NCBI RefSeq assembly: GCF_007676705.1 | Contig: NZ_VEBF01000006.1 | Span: 1-64,000, forward strand | From: Paenibacillus xylanexedens | Lineage (GTDB): Bacteria; Bacillota; Bacilli; Paenibacillales; Paenibacillaceae | Direction: 5' to 3' | Length of the DNA: 64,000 nt | Part shown: piece by piece, positions 7,947 to 16,024 of the stretch | Layout: every line of letters starts with the position of its first letter | Position numbering within the stretch: the first letter of the stretch is position 1 | Translations under genes and position numbers: made by a program | Notes under the pieces: model-generated | The model's input: the letters and a program-made list of their open reading frames with translations, nothing else | The model's database searches: none | What the model was told of the DNA's origin: nothing

Positions 7947-8930
7947 TTATTTGGCAGCCGGATTGAGCGGCCCTCCTGTGCCTCCTGCGGGATATGAATC
8001 ATCGTCATCTTCCTGTTTCTCTTTCCGATACCATTGAAAAAATACATAGGCCAGCATGGAGGCAAAAATCCCCTCCTGGATAAACTTCATCACAATGCCA
8101 CCCACCTGCTGATCTTCCTTCGCCGAAGACAAAAAGTTGAAGAAGGCAGGCCCACCGAATGAGCGAAGTAATGCCGTAGAATCTCCAGACACACAATACC
8201 GCATGGCTTCAGCCCATACCGCCGGGTTGCTGTACGTCTGATACAATGGCTCGGACGCAAAGATAATCAATCCGCACGCAGGCGTAAGCAGCACCATATT
8301 CAAGAAAATAAAACCGATCTTGGATAACCCCGATGCTTGTCTGCCTTCTGGTAACGGATTCAGCAATGTCCACCACATGAGCATGGAAGTGATGAACAGT
8401 GCAATGTAATACAATCGGTGAACGGTAAAATTCAGCATAACGTAGTCATGCACAATCGGCAGGTGATACAGCGAGAACAGCCCGTTAAAGAGCACTGCCG
8501 CAACGATCGGATGAGCGAGGAACGATAGCTGACGTGTTGGCAAGCAACGCACGATTCTCCGCCATACCCAGATCGGCAATCCTTTCATCATCAGCGGCGG
8601 GGCTACCAGATAAGAGAACGCCATGCTCACCATATGGAAGCTAAACATCACGTGACCAAGCAGATTAAAGGGTCCCGCTTGAGCTAGATACAGGACGAAC
8701 AGCCCTGTAATAAACATGATTTTCTGTGCAGCAGTCGCTGGCTCTGCATCCTTTATTTGCTCGCTTAACGGTCCGACAAGCAATAAGTAGGCTGCAGCAA
8801 TGATCAGAAATAAAGCCAATATAAGCGGACTCCACAAGTCGTTGAAGCTAAAGTATTGCAACCCGAGCATACGGGAAACCTCCCCGTGACCTAATTTGAT
8901 TGTTGCCAATATCTTTCTGAGAAGTTCCAT
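7947..8930 (-). CDS. ctaG: Cytochrome c oxidase assembly factor CtaG (caa3 type)
   Basis: A 327-residue polytopic protein matching CtaG_caa3: helices containing MFSFHMVSMAFSYLVAPPLM and LFNGLFSLYHLPIVHDYVM, with the conserved His residues. In Bacillus, CtaG is needed for active caa3 oxidase, probably for copper delivery to subunit I. It lies 48 bp after ctaF in the conserved ctaCDEFG order. The charged C-terminal tail is Gly/Asp-rich and unremarkable. Confidence 0.93.
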   Translation of the reverse strand: MELLRKILATIKLGHGEVSRMLGLQYFSFNDLWSPLILALFLIIAAAYLLLVGPLSEQIKDAEPATAAQKIMFITGLFVLYLAQAGPFNLLGHVMFSFHMVSMAFSYLVAPPLMMKGLPIWVWRRIVRCLPTRQLSFLAHPIVAAVLFNGLFSLYHLPIVHDYVMLNFTVHRLYYIALFITSMLMWWTLLNPLPEGRQASGLSKIGFIFLNMVLLTPACGLIIFASEPLYQTYSNPAVWAEAMRYCVSGDSTALLRSFGGPAFFNFLSSAKEDQQVGGIVMKFIQEGIFASMLAYVFFQWYRKEKQEDDDDSYPAGGTGGPLNPAAK

Positions 8931-8978
8931 TCGCCAAAAAGGGGAAAAGACGGCGGCAATGCGCCGCCGCCATCTCTT

Positions 8979-9299
8979 TTACCACCAGACCCAATAGAGT
9001 GCCATAATGATGCACGTAAAGGCTACGAAAAAGCCAAAAGCCATGAACAGAATTGGCATCAAATGCCCTTTGTCCTTCATGTGCATCCAGTAACCTAATT
9101 GAACAAATACCTGAAGAATAGCCATAACGAGCAAAATAATAATCGTAAAGGTTGTGTTGACCCCTCCGGCAGAAGCAGCCGCAAACGCAATCAGCGTGAG
9201 AATAATGGAGAAGATAAACACCACGACGTGTTTCTGTGGCCCTTCCGTCCGGTGACGGTGTTTCACAGGTTGTTGATCTGTCTTATCCTGTGCCGACAT
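8979..9299 (-). CDS. ctaF: Cytochrome c oxidase subunit IV
   Basis: A 106-residue protein with three helices (e.g. VFIFSIILTLIAFAAASAGG; ILQVFVQLGYWMHMKDKGH) as in COX4_pro/CyoD-type small subunits. It starts 3 bp after the ctaE stop. It belongs to the caa3 complex in the cytoplasmic membrane and is thought to stabilise the catalytic core. Confidence 0.92.
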   Translation of the reverse strand: MSAQDKTDQQPVKHRHRTEGPQKHVVVFIFSIILTLIAFAAASAGGVNTTFTIIILLVMAILQVFVQLGYWMHMKDKGHLMPILFMAFGFFVAFTCIIMALYWVWW

Positions 9300-9302
9300 G
9301 TC

Positions 9303-9929
9303 TTAGCCCACCTTTCCGAGCAGGTACACGACCGTAAAGATGAACACCCAGACCACGTCAATAAAGTGCCAGTACATTGCGGAGACGTATACTTTAGGTG
9401 CAGTTACGACCGTCAATCCTTTTTTGAACAATTGTCCGATAATGATTCCGATCCATACAATACCGAAAGCAACGTGGGCTCCGTGGAACCCGACCAGTGT
9501 ATAAAATGCTGAACTGAATGCACTTGTGGTCATGCCGAACTCTTTATGTTTCACATACTCATAGAACTCGTATATTTCCAGTGCGAGAAATCCCATACCC
9601 AGCACCACTGTGATGCCCAGCCACAATGCCAGCGCATCTCGTTTGCCTTTATGCATAGCCTGAATGGCAAATACACTCGTCAAACTGCTGACCAGGAGAA
9701 TGAACGTTGCAGCTGCCACGAGTGGTAGGTGGAACAGTTCATTCGCCGTAGGTCCATCATTGGTTTGGCCACGAAGAGCCAGGAAGGTAGCAAAGAGTGT
9801 ACCGAACAGTACCGTCTCGCCGCCAAGGAACAACCAGAAGGCAATAAGCTTGTTACGTCCTTCCAGCGTTGCTTTCTCCGGTTCATGCGGCAATTTGTCG
9901 TTCACCGGTTCGGCATGTGAGGTTGTCAT
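9303..9929 (-). CDS. ctaE: Cytochrome c oxidase subunit III
   Basis: A 208-residue polytopic protein with five or more helices; conserved features include WLFLGGETVLFGTLFATFLAL and YTLVGFHGAHVAFGIVWI. Subunit III lacks redox centres and supports proton uptake and stability of the core. Its ATG overlaps the ctaD stop (ATGA), so the two are translationally coupled. Confidence 0.95.
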   Translation of the reverse strand: MTTSHAEPVNDKLPHEPEKATLEGRNKLIAFWLFLGGETVLFGTLFATFLALRGQTNDGPTANELFHLPLVAAATFILLVSSLTSVFAIQAMHKGKRDALALWLGITVVLGMGFLALEIYEFYEYVKHKEFGMTTSAFSSAFYTLVGFHGAHVAFGIVWIGIIIGQLFKKGLTVVTAPKVYVSAMYWHFIDVVWVFIFTVVYLLGKVG

Positions 9930-11815
9930 GTTCTAGCCCCCTTCTCATCCTGATCCTCCGGTTCAATATGCCAGCCATGATCATCATAAAGTGAACGAAG
10001 TGCCATTGCGCCGAATGTGATTACGAGACCAATAATAACTACAATATAATTGTTAAAAATGACATTCATAAACGCATTACCAAATTCATCCTTGCTGAAC
10101 ATCAAGCCAAGTCCTGCGATAAAGATACCTACTGACATCACAAATGGCAACGGTGTCGCTGAAGGCATATGAATCGAACCTACAGGTTCTGCCGGTGTCA
10201 TCTCCGTATGTCCTGCCATTTTTTCCTTCCAATAAGCATCAATTCCACGTACCAGCGGCGTCTGCTTGAAGTTATATTCGGGCGGCGGAGATGGAATAGA
10301 CCATTCCAGTGTACGGCCGTCTTCCCACGGGTCGTTCGGTGCACCAGCTGGTTTTCTCGTTGTGATCACGATGTTCACGAGGAACATGATAACCCCAACA
10401 CCCATTAGAAATGCACCGACGGAGCTGACCAGATTGAGCAGGTCAAAGTCCTGATTCGGCAAGTATGTAACGATCCGGCGCTGCATCCCCATCAGACCGA
10501 GGAAATGCTGTACAAAGAACGTTAATTGGAAACCGATCATAAATGTCCAGAATGTCCATTTGCCCAGTGTTTCGCTGAGAATACGTCCGAACATCTTCGG
10601 CCACCAGTAATGTAATCCTGAGAACAATCCAAGTACGAGTCCCCCTACAATAACGTAGTGGAAGTGGGCTACAACAAAGTACGTATCATGGAACTGGAAG
10701 TCTGCCGGAGCAGATGCCAGCATAACGCCTGTAACGCCACCCATAACGAAGGTTGGGACGAATCCAACTGCGAACAGGTTTGCCGCTGTAAAACGGATCT
10801 GTCCACCCCACATCGTAAAGAGCCAGTTAAAGATCTTGATTCCTGTAGGTACGGCGATCAACATCGTGGAGATGGAGAAAAGCGCGTTGGCTACATTACC
10901 CAGACCGGTTGTAAACATGTGATGCGCCCATACCATGAAGCCCAGGAAGGCAATCAGGATGGTAGCAAATACCATGGAGCTGTATCCGAACAACCGTTTA
11001 CGCGAGAAGGTCGGAATAACCTCTGAGATAATACCAAATGCCGGCAAGATAAGAATGTATACCTCCGGGTGTCCGAAGATCCAGAAGATGTGCTGCCAGA
11101 GTACCGGGTTACCACCACCTGCGACATCGAAGAAATTCGCTCCCAGAATACGGTCAAACGTTAAGAGTACAAGCCCTACCGTGATGGCAGGAAAAGCAAA
11201 AAGGATAATGGCAGATGTAATAAATGTCGTCCATGTAAACATCGGCATCCGCATGTATGACATGCCTGGAGCACGCATTGTAATAATTGTCGCGAGAAAG
11301 TTAATGCCCCCAATGAGTGTTCCCAGACCCGCGATCTGAAGGCCTATGGTGTAGAAATCCACGCCATGCGTTCCACTATATTCACTGCCCGAAAGCGGCG
11401 TATATGAAGTCCAGCCCGCATCCGGTGCTCCGCCCATAACCCAGCTCAAGTTCAGTAACAGTCCACCAAACAGGAATGTCCAGAAACCGAGCGCGTTAAG
11501 AAACGGAAAAGCAACGTCCCGTGCCCCGATCTGTAAAGGCACAACAGCATTCATAATGGCAAAAATAAGCGGCATGACTCCAAGGAAAATCATCGTTGTT
11601 CCGTGCATGGTAATCAATTCGTTGAAGACCTGTGCTGATACAAAACTATTCATCGGTTTCATCAGCTGAATCCGAATCAAAATGGCTTCAATGCCACCGA
11701 TTCCAAAGAAAAATCCACCCGCAACCAAATAAAGAATGGCGATTTTTTTGTGATCGACGGTGGTGATCCAATCCATCAAGCCCCTGTACCTCTTGACGCT
11801 ATGCGCATGAGCCAA
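9926..11815 (-). CDS. ctaD: Cytochrome c oxidase subunit I
   Basis: A 629-residue heme-copper oxidase core. Heme and copper ligands are present: the His of ELITMHGTTMIFLG (low-spin heme), HPEVYILILPAFG (CuB His and cross-linked Tyr), AHHMFTTG (CuB), and VVAHFHYVIVGG (the two heme His). Reduces O2 to water and pumps protons, taking electrons from subunit II. Starts with TTG at 11815, with GGGGGT 8 nt upstream, so initiation may be modest. The C-terminal ~100 residues extend beyond the 12-helix core, as in SoxM-type caa3 enzymes. Confidence 0.96.
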   Translation of the reverse strand: MAHAHSVKRYRGLMDWITTVDHKKIAILYLVAGGFFFGIGGIEAILIRIQLMKPMNSFVSAQVFNELITMHGTTMIFLGVMPLIFAIMNAVVPLQIGARDVAFPFLNALGFWTFLFGGLLLNLSWVMGGAPDAGWTSYTPLSGSEYSGTHGVDFYTIGLQIAGLGTLIGGINFLATIITMRAPGMSYMRMPMFTWTTFITSAIILFAFPAITVGLVLLTFDRILGANFFDVAGGGNPVLWQHIFWIFGHPEVYILILPAFGIISEVIPTFSRKRLFGYSSMVFATILIAFLGFMVWAHHMFTTGLGNVANALFSISTMLIAVPTGIKIFNWLFTMWGGQIRFTAANLFAVGFVPTFVMGGVTGVMLASAPADFQFHDTYFVVAHFHYVIVGGLVLGLFSGLHYWWPKMFGRILSETLGKWTFWTFMIGFQLTFFVQHFLGLMGMQRRIVTYLPNQDFDLLNLVSSVGAFLMGVGVIMFLVNIVITTRKPAGAPNDPWEDGRTLEWSIPSPPPEYNFKQTPLVRGIDAYWKEKMAGHTEMTPAEPVGSIHMPSATPLPFVMSVGIFIAGLGLMFSKDEFGNAFMNVIFNNYIVVIIGLVITFGAMALRSLYDDHGWHIEPEDQDEKGART

Positions 11816-11847
11816 GGTTGTGTACCCCCTTCTTCGTCCTTGCTGTT

Positions 11848-12900
11848 CTATTCATAGTCCAATTTGTAATTGGCCAGATATTCGGCAATTCCGTCGATTT
11901 CTTCATCCGTCAACCCAAGATCTTTGGGATTCGGCATGGTGTTACCCGGCTTCACGGATTGTGGATCATGGAGCCATTCTTTCATGTTATCCAGTACCGG
12001 ATTACCTTCTTCCTGTCCCTCACGATAATTCAGCAGAATACCTGCGACAGATTCTTTGCCGCCGATTCCCGTCAGGTTAGGTGCAACAGGTCCACCTTGA
12101 TCGCCAACAGCGTGGCAAGAAAGGCAGTTTGTTTTGAACTTTTCAGCCAATTGAGCATCTTCAGGAAGGACTGCGGGTGCTTTCATTTGATTCACCCATC
12201 TGTCAAAGGATTCCTGACTCACTGCTTTTACCTTAAATTCCATGAAAGCATGCGATCTGCCACATAATTCGGCACATTTACCGCGGTAAACGCCTTCATT
12301 TGGTGCGGAGAAACTGAACTTGTTAAGCGTTCCATCCGGGTTTGTGTCCATTTTGCCCGCAAGTGACGGCACCCAGAAGGAGTGAAGCACGTCAGCGGTT
12401 TTTAATTCGAATGCGATTTTGGTTCCGGTCGGGATGATGAGATCTTGAGCGGTGGTTACGTCATATTGAGGATAAGTGAATTCCCACCAGTACTGATGCG
12501 AGGTGACTTGGACCTTAAGTGCGTTTTTGTCATTAGACAGATCTTCGCCTTGGGCAAAAATCGTTTGTACCGTCGGTACTGCCAGAACAATAACCAGCAA
12601 TAACGGAATGGCTGTCCATATTACTTCCAGCTTGAAATTACCTTCAACCTGTTCGGGCATCTCAGTCTGCCCGGCCCGTCTGCGAAACCGGATCAGGACA
12701 TAGGCCGCTATGGCGAATACAATGATGAGCACCACGATCATAATCGCAATGGACAGCTTCATCAGATCGTATTGGCCTTGCGCCACAGGACCCTGAGGTT
12801 TCATTACCGACAAGTCTTCCCGCCCGCATGCGGATAGCAGCAAAGAGAACACCGCCAGCAAGGGGAGAATTCGCTTTGCAACCTGCCACTGTTTCATCAT
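11848..12900 (-). CDS. ctaC: Cytochrome c oxidase subunit II with fused cytochrome c
   Basis: A lipoprotein of 350 residues: lipobox LLSAC at the N-terminus, two helices, then an extracytoplasmic cupredoxin with the CuA site (CAELCGRSHAFM) and a C-terminal cytochrome c domain with CLSCH plus a distal Met (PGNTMPNPKDLG). This fusion defines caa3 oxidases. The frame is open to 12963, but the ATG at 12900 gives the signal peptide a proper start and has GGGGTAG upstream. First gene of the cta operon, with a ~200-nt leader. Confidence 0.95.
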   Translation of the reverse strand: MMKQWQVAKRILPLLAVFSLLLSACGREDLSVMKPQGPVAQGQYDLMKLSIAIMIVVLIIVFAIAAYVLIRFRRRAGQTEMPEQVEGNFKLEVIWTAIPLLLVIVLAVPTVQTIFAQGEDLSNDKNALKVQVTSHQYWWEFTYPQYDVTTAQDLIIPTGTKIAFELKTADVLHSFWVPSLAGKMDTNPDGTLNKFSFSAPNEGVYRGKCAELCGRSHAFMEFKVKAVSQESFDRWVNQMKAPAVLPEDAQLAEKFKTNCLSCHAVGDQGGPVAPNLTGIGGKESVAGILLNYREGQEEGNPVLDNMKEWLHDPQSVKPGNTMPNPKDLGLTDEEIDGIAEYLANYKLDYE

Positions 12901-13005
12901 TGATCTACCCCACTTTTTTACGTTTTCGTAGATTACCGTTGTCGTTCGGTAGAAAGGCAACAAAAGGTACGTTTCAGCACGATACGCATAATCCTCTTCG
13001 TCATA

Positions 13006-13019
13006 CAGAACGCTTACAA
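13006..13019 (-). promoter_or_regulatory. cre-like site in the ctaC leader (weak)
   Basis: Minus strand TGTAAGCGTTCTGT resembles the CcpA operator TGWAARCGYTWNCW in its first ten bases but departs at the end. It lies ~90 nt after the predicted transcription start, where a roadblock could act. Low confidence alone; listed because a better match lies upstream at 13200. Confidence 0.25.
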
Positions 13020-13109
13020 AAATAACGCTTCCAGTACTCCCGTCATTTCCTGCTCAGGGCATGTCTGCGCATTCTTCCAATTCATTCTATATGCTTCAAT
13101 CACTTATTA

Positions 13110-13138
13110 AATATAAGTTGAGGGTATGATTTTGTCAA
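13110..13138 (-). promoter_or_regulatory. Sigma-A promoter of the cta operon
   Basis: Minus strand: -35 TTGACA (13133-13138), a 17-bp spacer and -10 TATATT (13110-13115). Transcription should start near 13103, about 200 nt before the ctaC start codon. Between 13214 and the end of the map gene at 13466 I see no gene, only an imperfect hairpin near 13379-13420. Confidence 0.75.
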
Positions 13139-13150
13139 TCTTTGGACACA

Positions 13151-13170
13151 TGTTCACAAATTGTTCACTT
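13151..13170 (-). promoter_or_regulatory. Tandem ResD-like binding sites upstream of cta promoter
   Basis: The minus strand holds two direct near-copies, AAGTGAACAA and TTTGTGAACA, ending 12 bp upstream of the -35. ResD of Bacillus binds TTTGTGAAT-like sites and activates cta and ctaA genes when oxygen is limiting. The match is by eye. Confidence 0.45.
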
Positions 13171-13199
13171 TATGTAAAAAACCGCTCTGCAACTTGATT

Positions 13200-13213
13200 T
13201 GTAAACGATTTCA
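13200..13213 (+). promoter_or_regulatory. cre-like CcpA site upstream of cta promoter
   Basis: TGTAAACGATTTCA matches TGWAARCGYTWNCW at 13 of 14 positions. It lies ~60 bp upstream of the cta -35, so CcpA could act on the operon in response to glucose. Confidence 0.4.
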
Positions 13214-13465
13214 GTTAAAAATATTACACTCTACATTTGAAAATTTTTGCCAAATTTCGGTGATAAAACTTGATTTATTGGCGATTTTTCTCACATTGAA
13301 AACATGCGGTATTATGCAAAAGAAAGGTTCATTTTTATGGAAACCATCTTCCATATCAATCCAAAAGCCATGCATACCGCTCCATACTGCTTTCATTAAG
13401 TCCAAAAACAGCATGGAGCATTCCTGAGAAGTTCAACTCAAGTTATCATCTTTACTCACCTTATC

Positions 13466-14227
13466 TCACGTGCCATTGGTCAGGATCAAAGGGCCATCCC
13501 CCGTTATGGCAACCGTGTGTTCATACTGAACTCCCCAGCTGCCATCTACCGTTCTTACCGTCCACCCATCCTCATCCCATATAACGGCTCCGGAACTGCC
13601 TTTCGTAAAGATCGGTTCAATCGTTATGACCATCCCCTCGGTGAGCAGCATGCCGGTTCTGCGTTTGCCATAAGGCAGTACATTCGGAGGTTCATGAATA
13701 TACTGACCGATCCCATGACCGATGAGAGGCTTCACAATCCCGTACCGATATAGTCGGGCTGTTCGTTCAATGGCGCTTCCAATATCTCCGAGCGTATTGC
13801 CTGGGACTGCCTGTGCTATGGCTCGCTCAAGTGCTTTCTCCGTACGCCTCATCAGCTTGCGAATGGATCTGCTTGGTTCGCCAATGCCATATGTCCAGGC
13901 TGAGTCAGCAAGCCAGGTGTCTTTGTTCACCACCATATCGATGGTCACCACATCCCCGCTTGCCAGCGCCTCATTGCTCGGAAATCCGTGGCACACCACT
14001 TCATTGACGGAGGCACAAGTCGCGTATGGATATCCTTTATACCCTTTTTGCTCTGGTGTAGCCCCATGTTCTGCGAGGAAATCTTCAACACGCTCGTTGA
14101 TCTCTGCTGTTGTGATGCCGGGGACCATCCATTGCTCAATATGTTGGTGACAGCTGCGCAAAATTCGTCCTGCTTCCCGCATGTAGCCAATCTCTTCTTT
14201 GGTTTTCAAAATAGGGTCCACATGCAT
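13466..14227 (-). CDS. map: Methionine aminopeptidase, type I
   Basis: A 253-residue cytosolic metallopeptidase that removes the initiator Met from nascent proteins. Metal ligands are visible: two Asp (VVTIDMVV, WLADSAWT), His (LIGHGIGQYIHEPP), Glu (VITIEPIF) and Glu (YEHTVAIT); the substrate-binding His is in VCHGFPSN. It is not in the usual secY-adk-map ribosomal cluster, so it is probably a second, stand-alone copy such as B. subtilis YflG. It is followed by no obvious terminator. Confidence 0.93.
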   Translation of the reverse strand: MHVDPILKTKEEIGYMREAGRILRSCHQHIEQWMVPGITTAEINERVEDFLAEHGATPEQKGYKGYPYATCASVNEVVCHGFPSNEALASGDVVTIDMVVNKDTWLADSAWTYGIGEPSRSIRKLMRRTEKALERAIAQAVPGNTLGDIGSAIERTARLYRYGIVKPLIGHGIGQYIHEPPNVLPYGKRRTGMLLTEGMVITIEPIFTKGSSGAVIWDEDGWTVRTVDGSWGVQYEHTVAITGDGPLILTNGT

Positions 14228-14360
14228 TCATCCTTCCCGCTGTAGGTGTACTCCCATATATATGCAGCAGGAACGCAAAAAAAACCGCCTGCCGGAGCTT
14301 AACGCCCGAGAGACGGTTCTATTCATTATCGGAACAGTATAATCAGAGTTGTGTGTTGTT

Positions 14361-14549
14361 TCAGGACACGGAAGAATCCATCTTGACAAGCTCATGCTCA
14401 ACCACAGAAGTCAATTCTTCCTCATATCCACCCGTAATCCGGTATTTTCTCACGTACTCCTTCACGAATTTTTTTGGATCCTTAGGACGGAAAATCCGAG
14501 TCATTTCCCTCAAACTTTCTTTGACCTCATTGTGACCTTTCGTTGCCAT
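14361..14549 (-). CDS. Small conserved-looking basic protein, function unknown
   Basis: A 62-residue charged protein (ESLREMTRIFRPKDPKKFVK, then EYVRKYRITGGYEEELTSV) with no signal peptide or helix of membrane type. The start is well supported by GGGAGG 9 nt upstream. The predicted promoter at 14731-14736 gives it a long structured leader. No known family recognised. Confidence 0.6.
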   Translation of the reverse strand: MATKGHNEVKESLREMTRIFRPKDPKKFVKEYVRKYRITGGYEEELTSVVEHELVKMDSSVS

Positions 14550-14736
14550 TGTAATTCCCTCCCAAAACGTTGAAAGTGAATGCTCCGTTTAGAGAATGCC
14601 GAATAAGTCTTAAATGCCATCCATGAAGTTGTGTGCGCGGCTTAAAGCAAGCTTTAGGTCGGGAACCTCGCAGAAAGCAAGTACCTGACACTATAAATAC
14701 CCGATATGATTCGGAATGAATCATAATCTTATTGTA
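14550..14736 (-). promoter_or_regulatory. Extended -10 promoter and structured leader of the 62-residue gene
   Basis: Minus strand TGCTACAAT (TACAAT at 14731-14736) is an extended -10; the -35 is weak. The expected start (~14725) falls exactly on a hairpin with perfect 8-bp arms, TATGATTC and GAATCATA (14705-14725). Downstream the leader carries AGGTTCCCGACCT, a short hairpin, and two copies of CTTGCTTT. A ~175-nt leader this structured may be regulatory. No riboswitch class matches by eye. The remaining gap up to 14947 shows nothing else. Confidence 0.4.
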
Positions 14737-14947
14737 GCATATTCGGAAGTATCTTACGACTTGACGATTTCCTCTAATAAATATAACGGTTTTTATGCCC
14801 AAAAAGTTTAATTCCGAATCATATGTAGTGATTACGAACATTCTATACGGAATTAATATATCCAGCATAACACTGAACTATTCGGGGGATATTATCACGG
14901 ACAACCCATACAGTTAAATTAATGGCATCCAAAGGAGGCGTCGTCTC

Positions 14948-15223
14948 ATGGACCGCAAAGAACAGGATATGCTGCCCCTTTCGCATGAAAAGGTGGAAGT
15001 AGACGGAGTTTACATCAACGAAGCTGGACGTGAGGAACATCTGCACCGGGGGCAACACTTCCCGGCTGACCCCGTTCTAGGCAAGTCGGAATGGAAACTG
15101 ACCGAATATGCATTTGATAATCATCACGAAGGAAGAACCGATGAACGTTTGGTTCCCAAAGAAGACGATACCAACAAAAACGGCAAGATCAACAGCCCGC
15201 GCAGACAGTTTCAGGGTGGGTAG
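14948..15223 (+). CDS. Small hydrophilic YjzC-like protein
   Basis: A 91-residue soluble protein, start set by AAAGGAGG 9 nt upstream. VEVDGVYINEAGREEHLHRG followed by QHFPADPVLG resembles the GVY...V.L..G..FP pattern of the small YjzC/YjcZ-neighbour proteins of Bacilli, but the match is loose. The C-terminus is charged and probably disordered. A terminator follows at 15261. Function unknown. Confidence 0.65.
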   Translation: MDRKEQDMLPLSHEKVEVDGVYINEAGREEHLHRGQHFPADPVLGKSEWKLTEYAFDNHHEGRTDERLVPKEDDTNKNGKINSPRRQFQGG

Positions 15224-15260
15224 TGATTTTTTTCGTTAGAAGTACCGATTCTTCATCCGG

Positions 15261-15303
15261 ACAGGGGCAGATCATGCTGTAACTCAGCTGATCCTGTCCC
15301 TGT
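15261..15303 (+). terminator. Intrinsic terminator after the YjzC-like gene
   Basis: ACAGGGGCAGATCA pairs with TGATCCTGTCCCTGT, with one mismatch and one bulge, followed by a T-rich stretch ending in TTTTTTG (15311-15316). Confidence 0.7.
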
Positions 15304-15420
15304 TTCATGTTTTTTGACTGTTCTTTCACTCCATATTATTAAAGGCAAATAAATTCCCAGGTTCAGTTCTGTCCACCTCCCTCATAACCTAGTTAAAAAG
15401 GTCAAAGGAGGCTGGACCGG

Positions 15421-15759
15421 ATGTCCCCCATGAAATCATCTAGCGGTCTGGATGAAAATATTGCTGGCATGCTCTGTTATCTGTTTACCTTTGTAGGAGG
15501 AATTGTCTTTCTCGCTGTGGAGAAGCGGAGTCGGTTTGTGCTATTCCATGCGCTGCAATCTGTAACGGTCTTTGGCATCATTATGGTCGGGCATGTACTA
15601 TCAGCTTTCCTTCCGTTGTTTGGCCCCCTCGTGGCATCGCTGTTATCCCTGCTTGGTGTGGTGGTCTGGCTTATTATGGTCGTCACCAGTCTACAGGGGA
15701 AGTGGCTGAAGCTGCCGTGGGTTGGCGATTTTGCAGAGAAACAGTTACGTCATCTGTAA
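15421..15759 (+). CDS. DUF4870 family membrane protein
   Basis: A 112-residue protein with three helices. The first helix carries NIAGMLCYLFTFVGGIVFL, and the following VLFHALQS matches the F.....Q motif of the DUF4870/Tic20-like family. Function unknown. Start supported by AAAGGAGG. Monocistronic: hairpin terminator at 15792. From 15835 to 16024 I see no further feature. Confidence 0.85.
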   Translation: MSPMKSSSGLDENIAGMLCYLFTFVGGIVFLAVEKRSRFVLFHALQSVTVFGIIMVGHVLSAFLPLFGPLVASLLSLLGVVVWLIMVVTSLQGKWLKLPWVGDFAEKQLRHL

Positions 15760-15791
15760 TCCCCGCTCATCATAGTTAAATAAAACAAAAA

Positions 15792-15834
15792 AAACACCGA
15801 AAACACGACTCTGCTGAGCCTGTTTTCGGTGTTT
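15792..15834. terminator. Bidirectional terminator
   Basis: AAACACCGAAAACA (15792-15805) pairs perfectly with TGTTTTCGGTGTTT (15821-15834); A-run on the left and T-rich right side. It ends the DUF4870 transcript and could stop the pbuX transcript coming from the right. Confidence 0.85.
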
Positions 15835-16024
15835 CGCATCTAAAAGGTCTCTTTCATTTGTTCATGTGATTGAACATTCATAGCATAAACGATGTATGCC
15901 ATAAACCATTCATGCTGTATATCATCATGATTAACCTGATTCATTATTCATCTTGTGAATCGTCTATTTATAACAGTTAACATAACAATCCTGCTGCACG
16001 AAAAGCCTGGCCTAATTCGACTAA

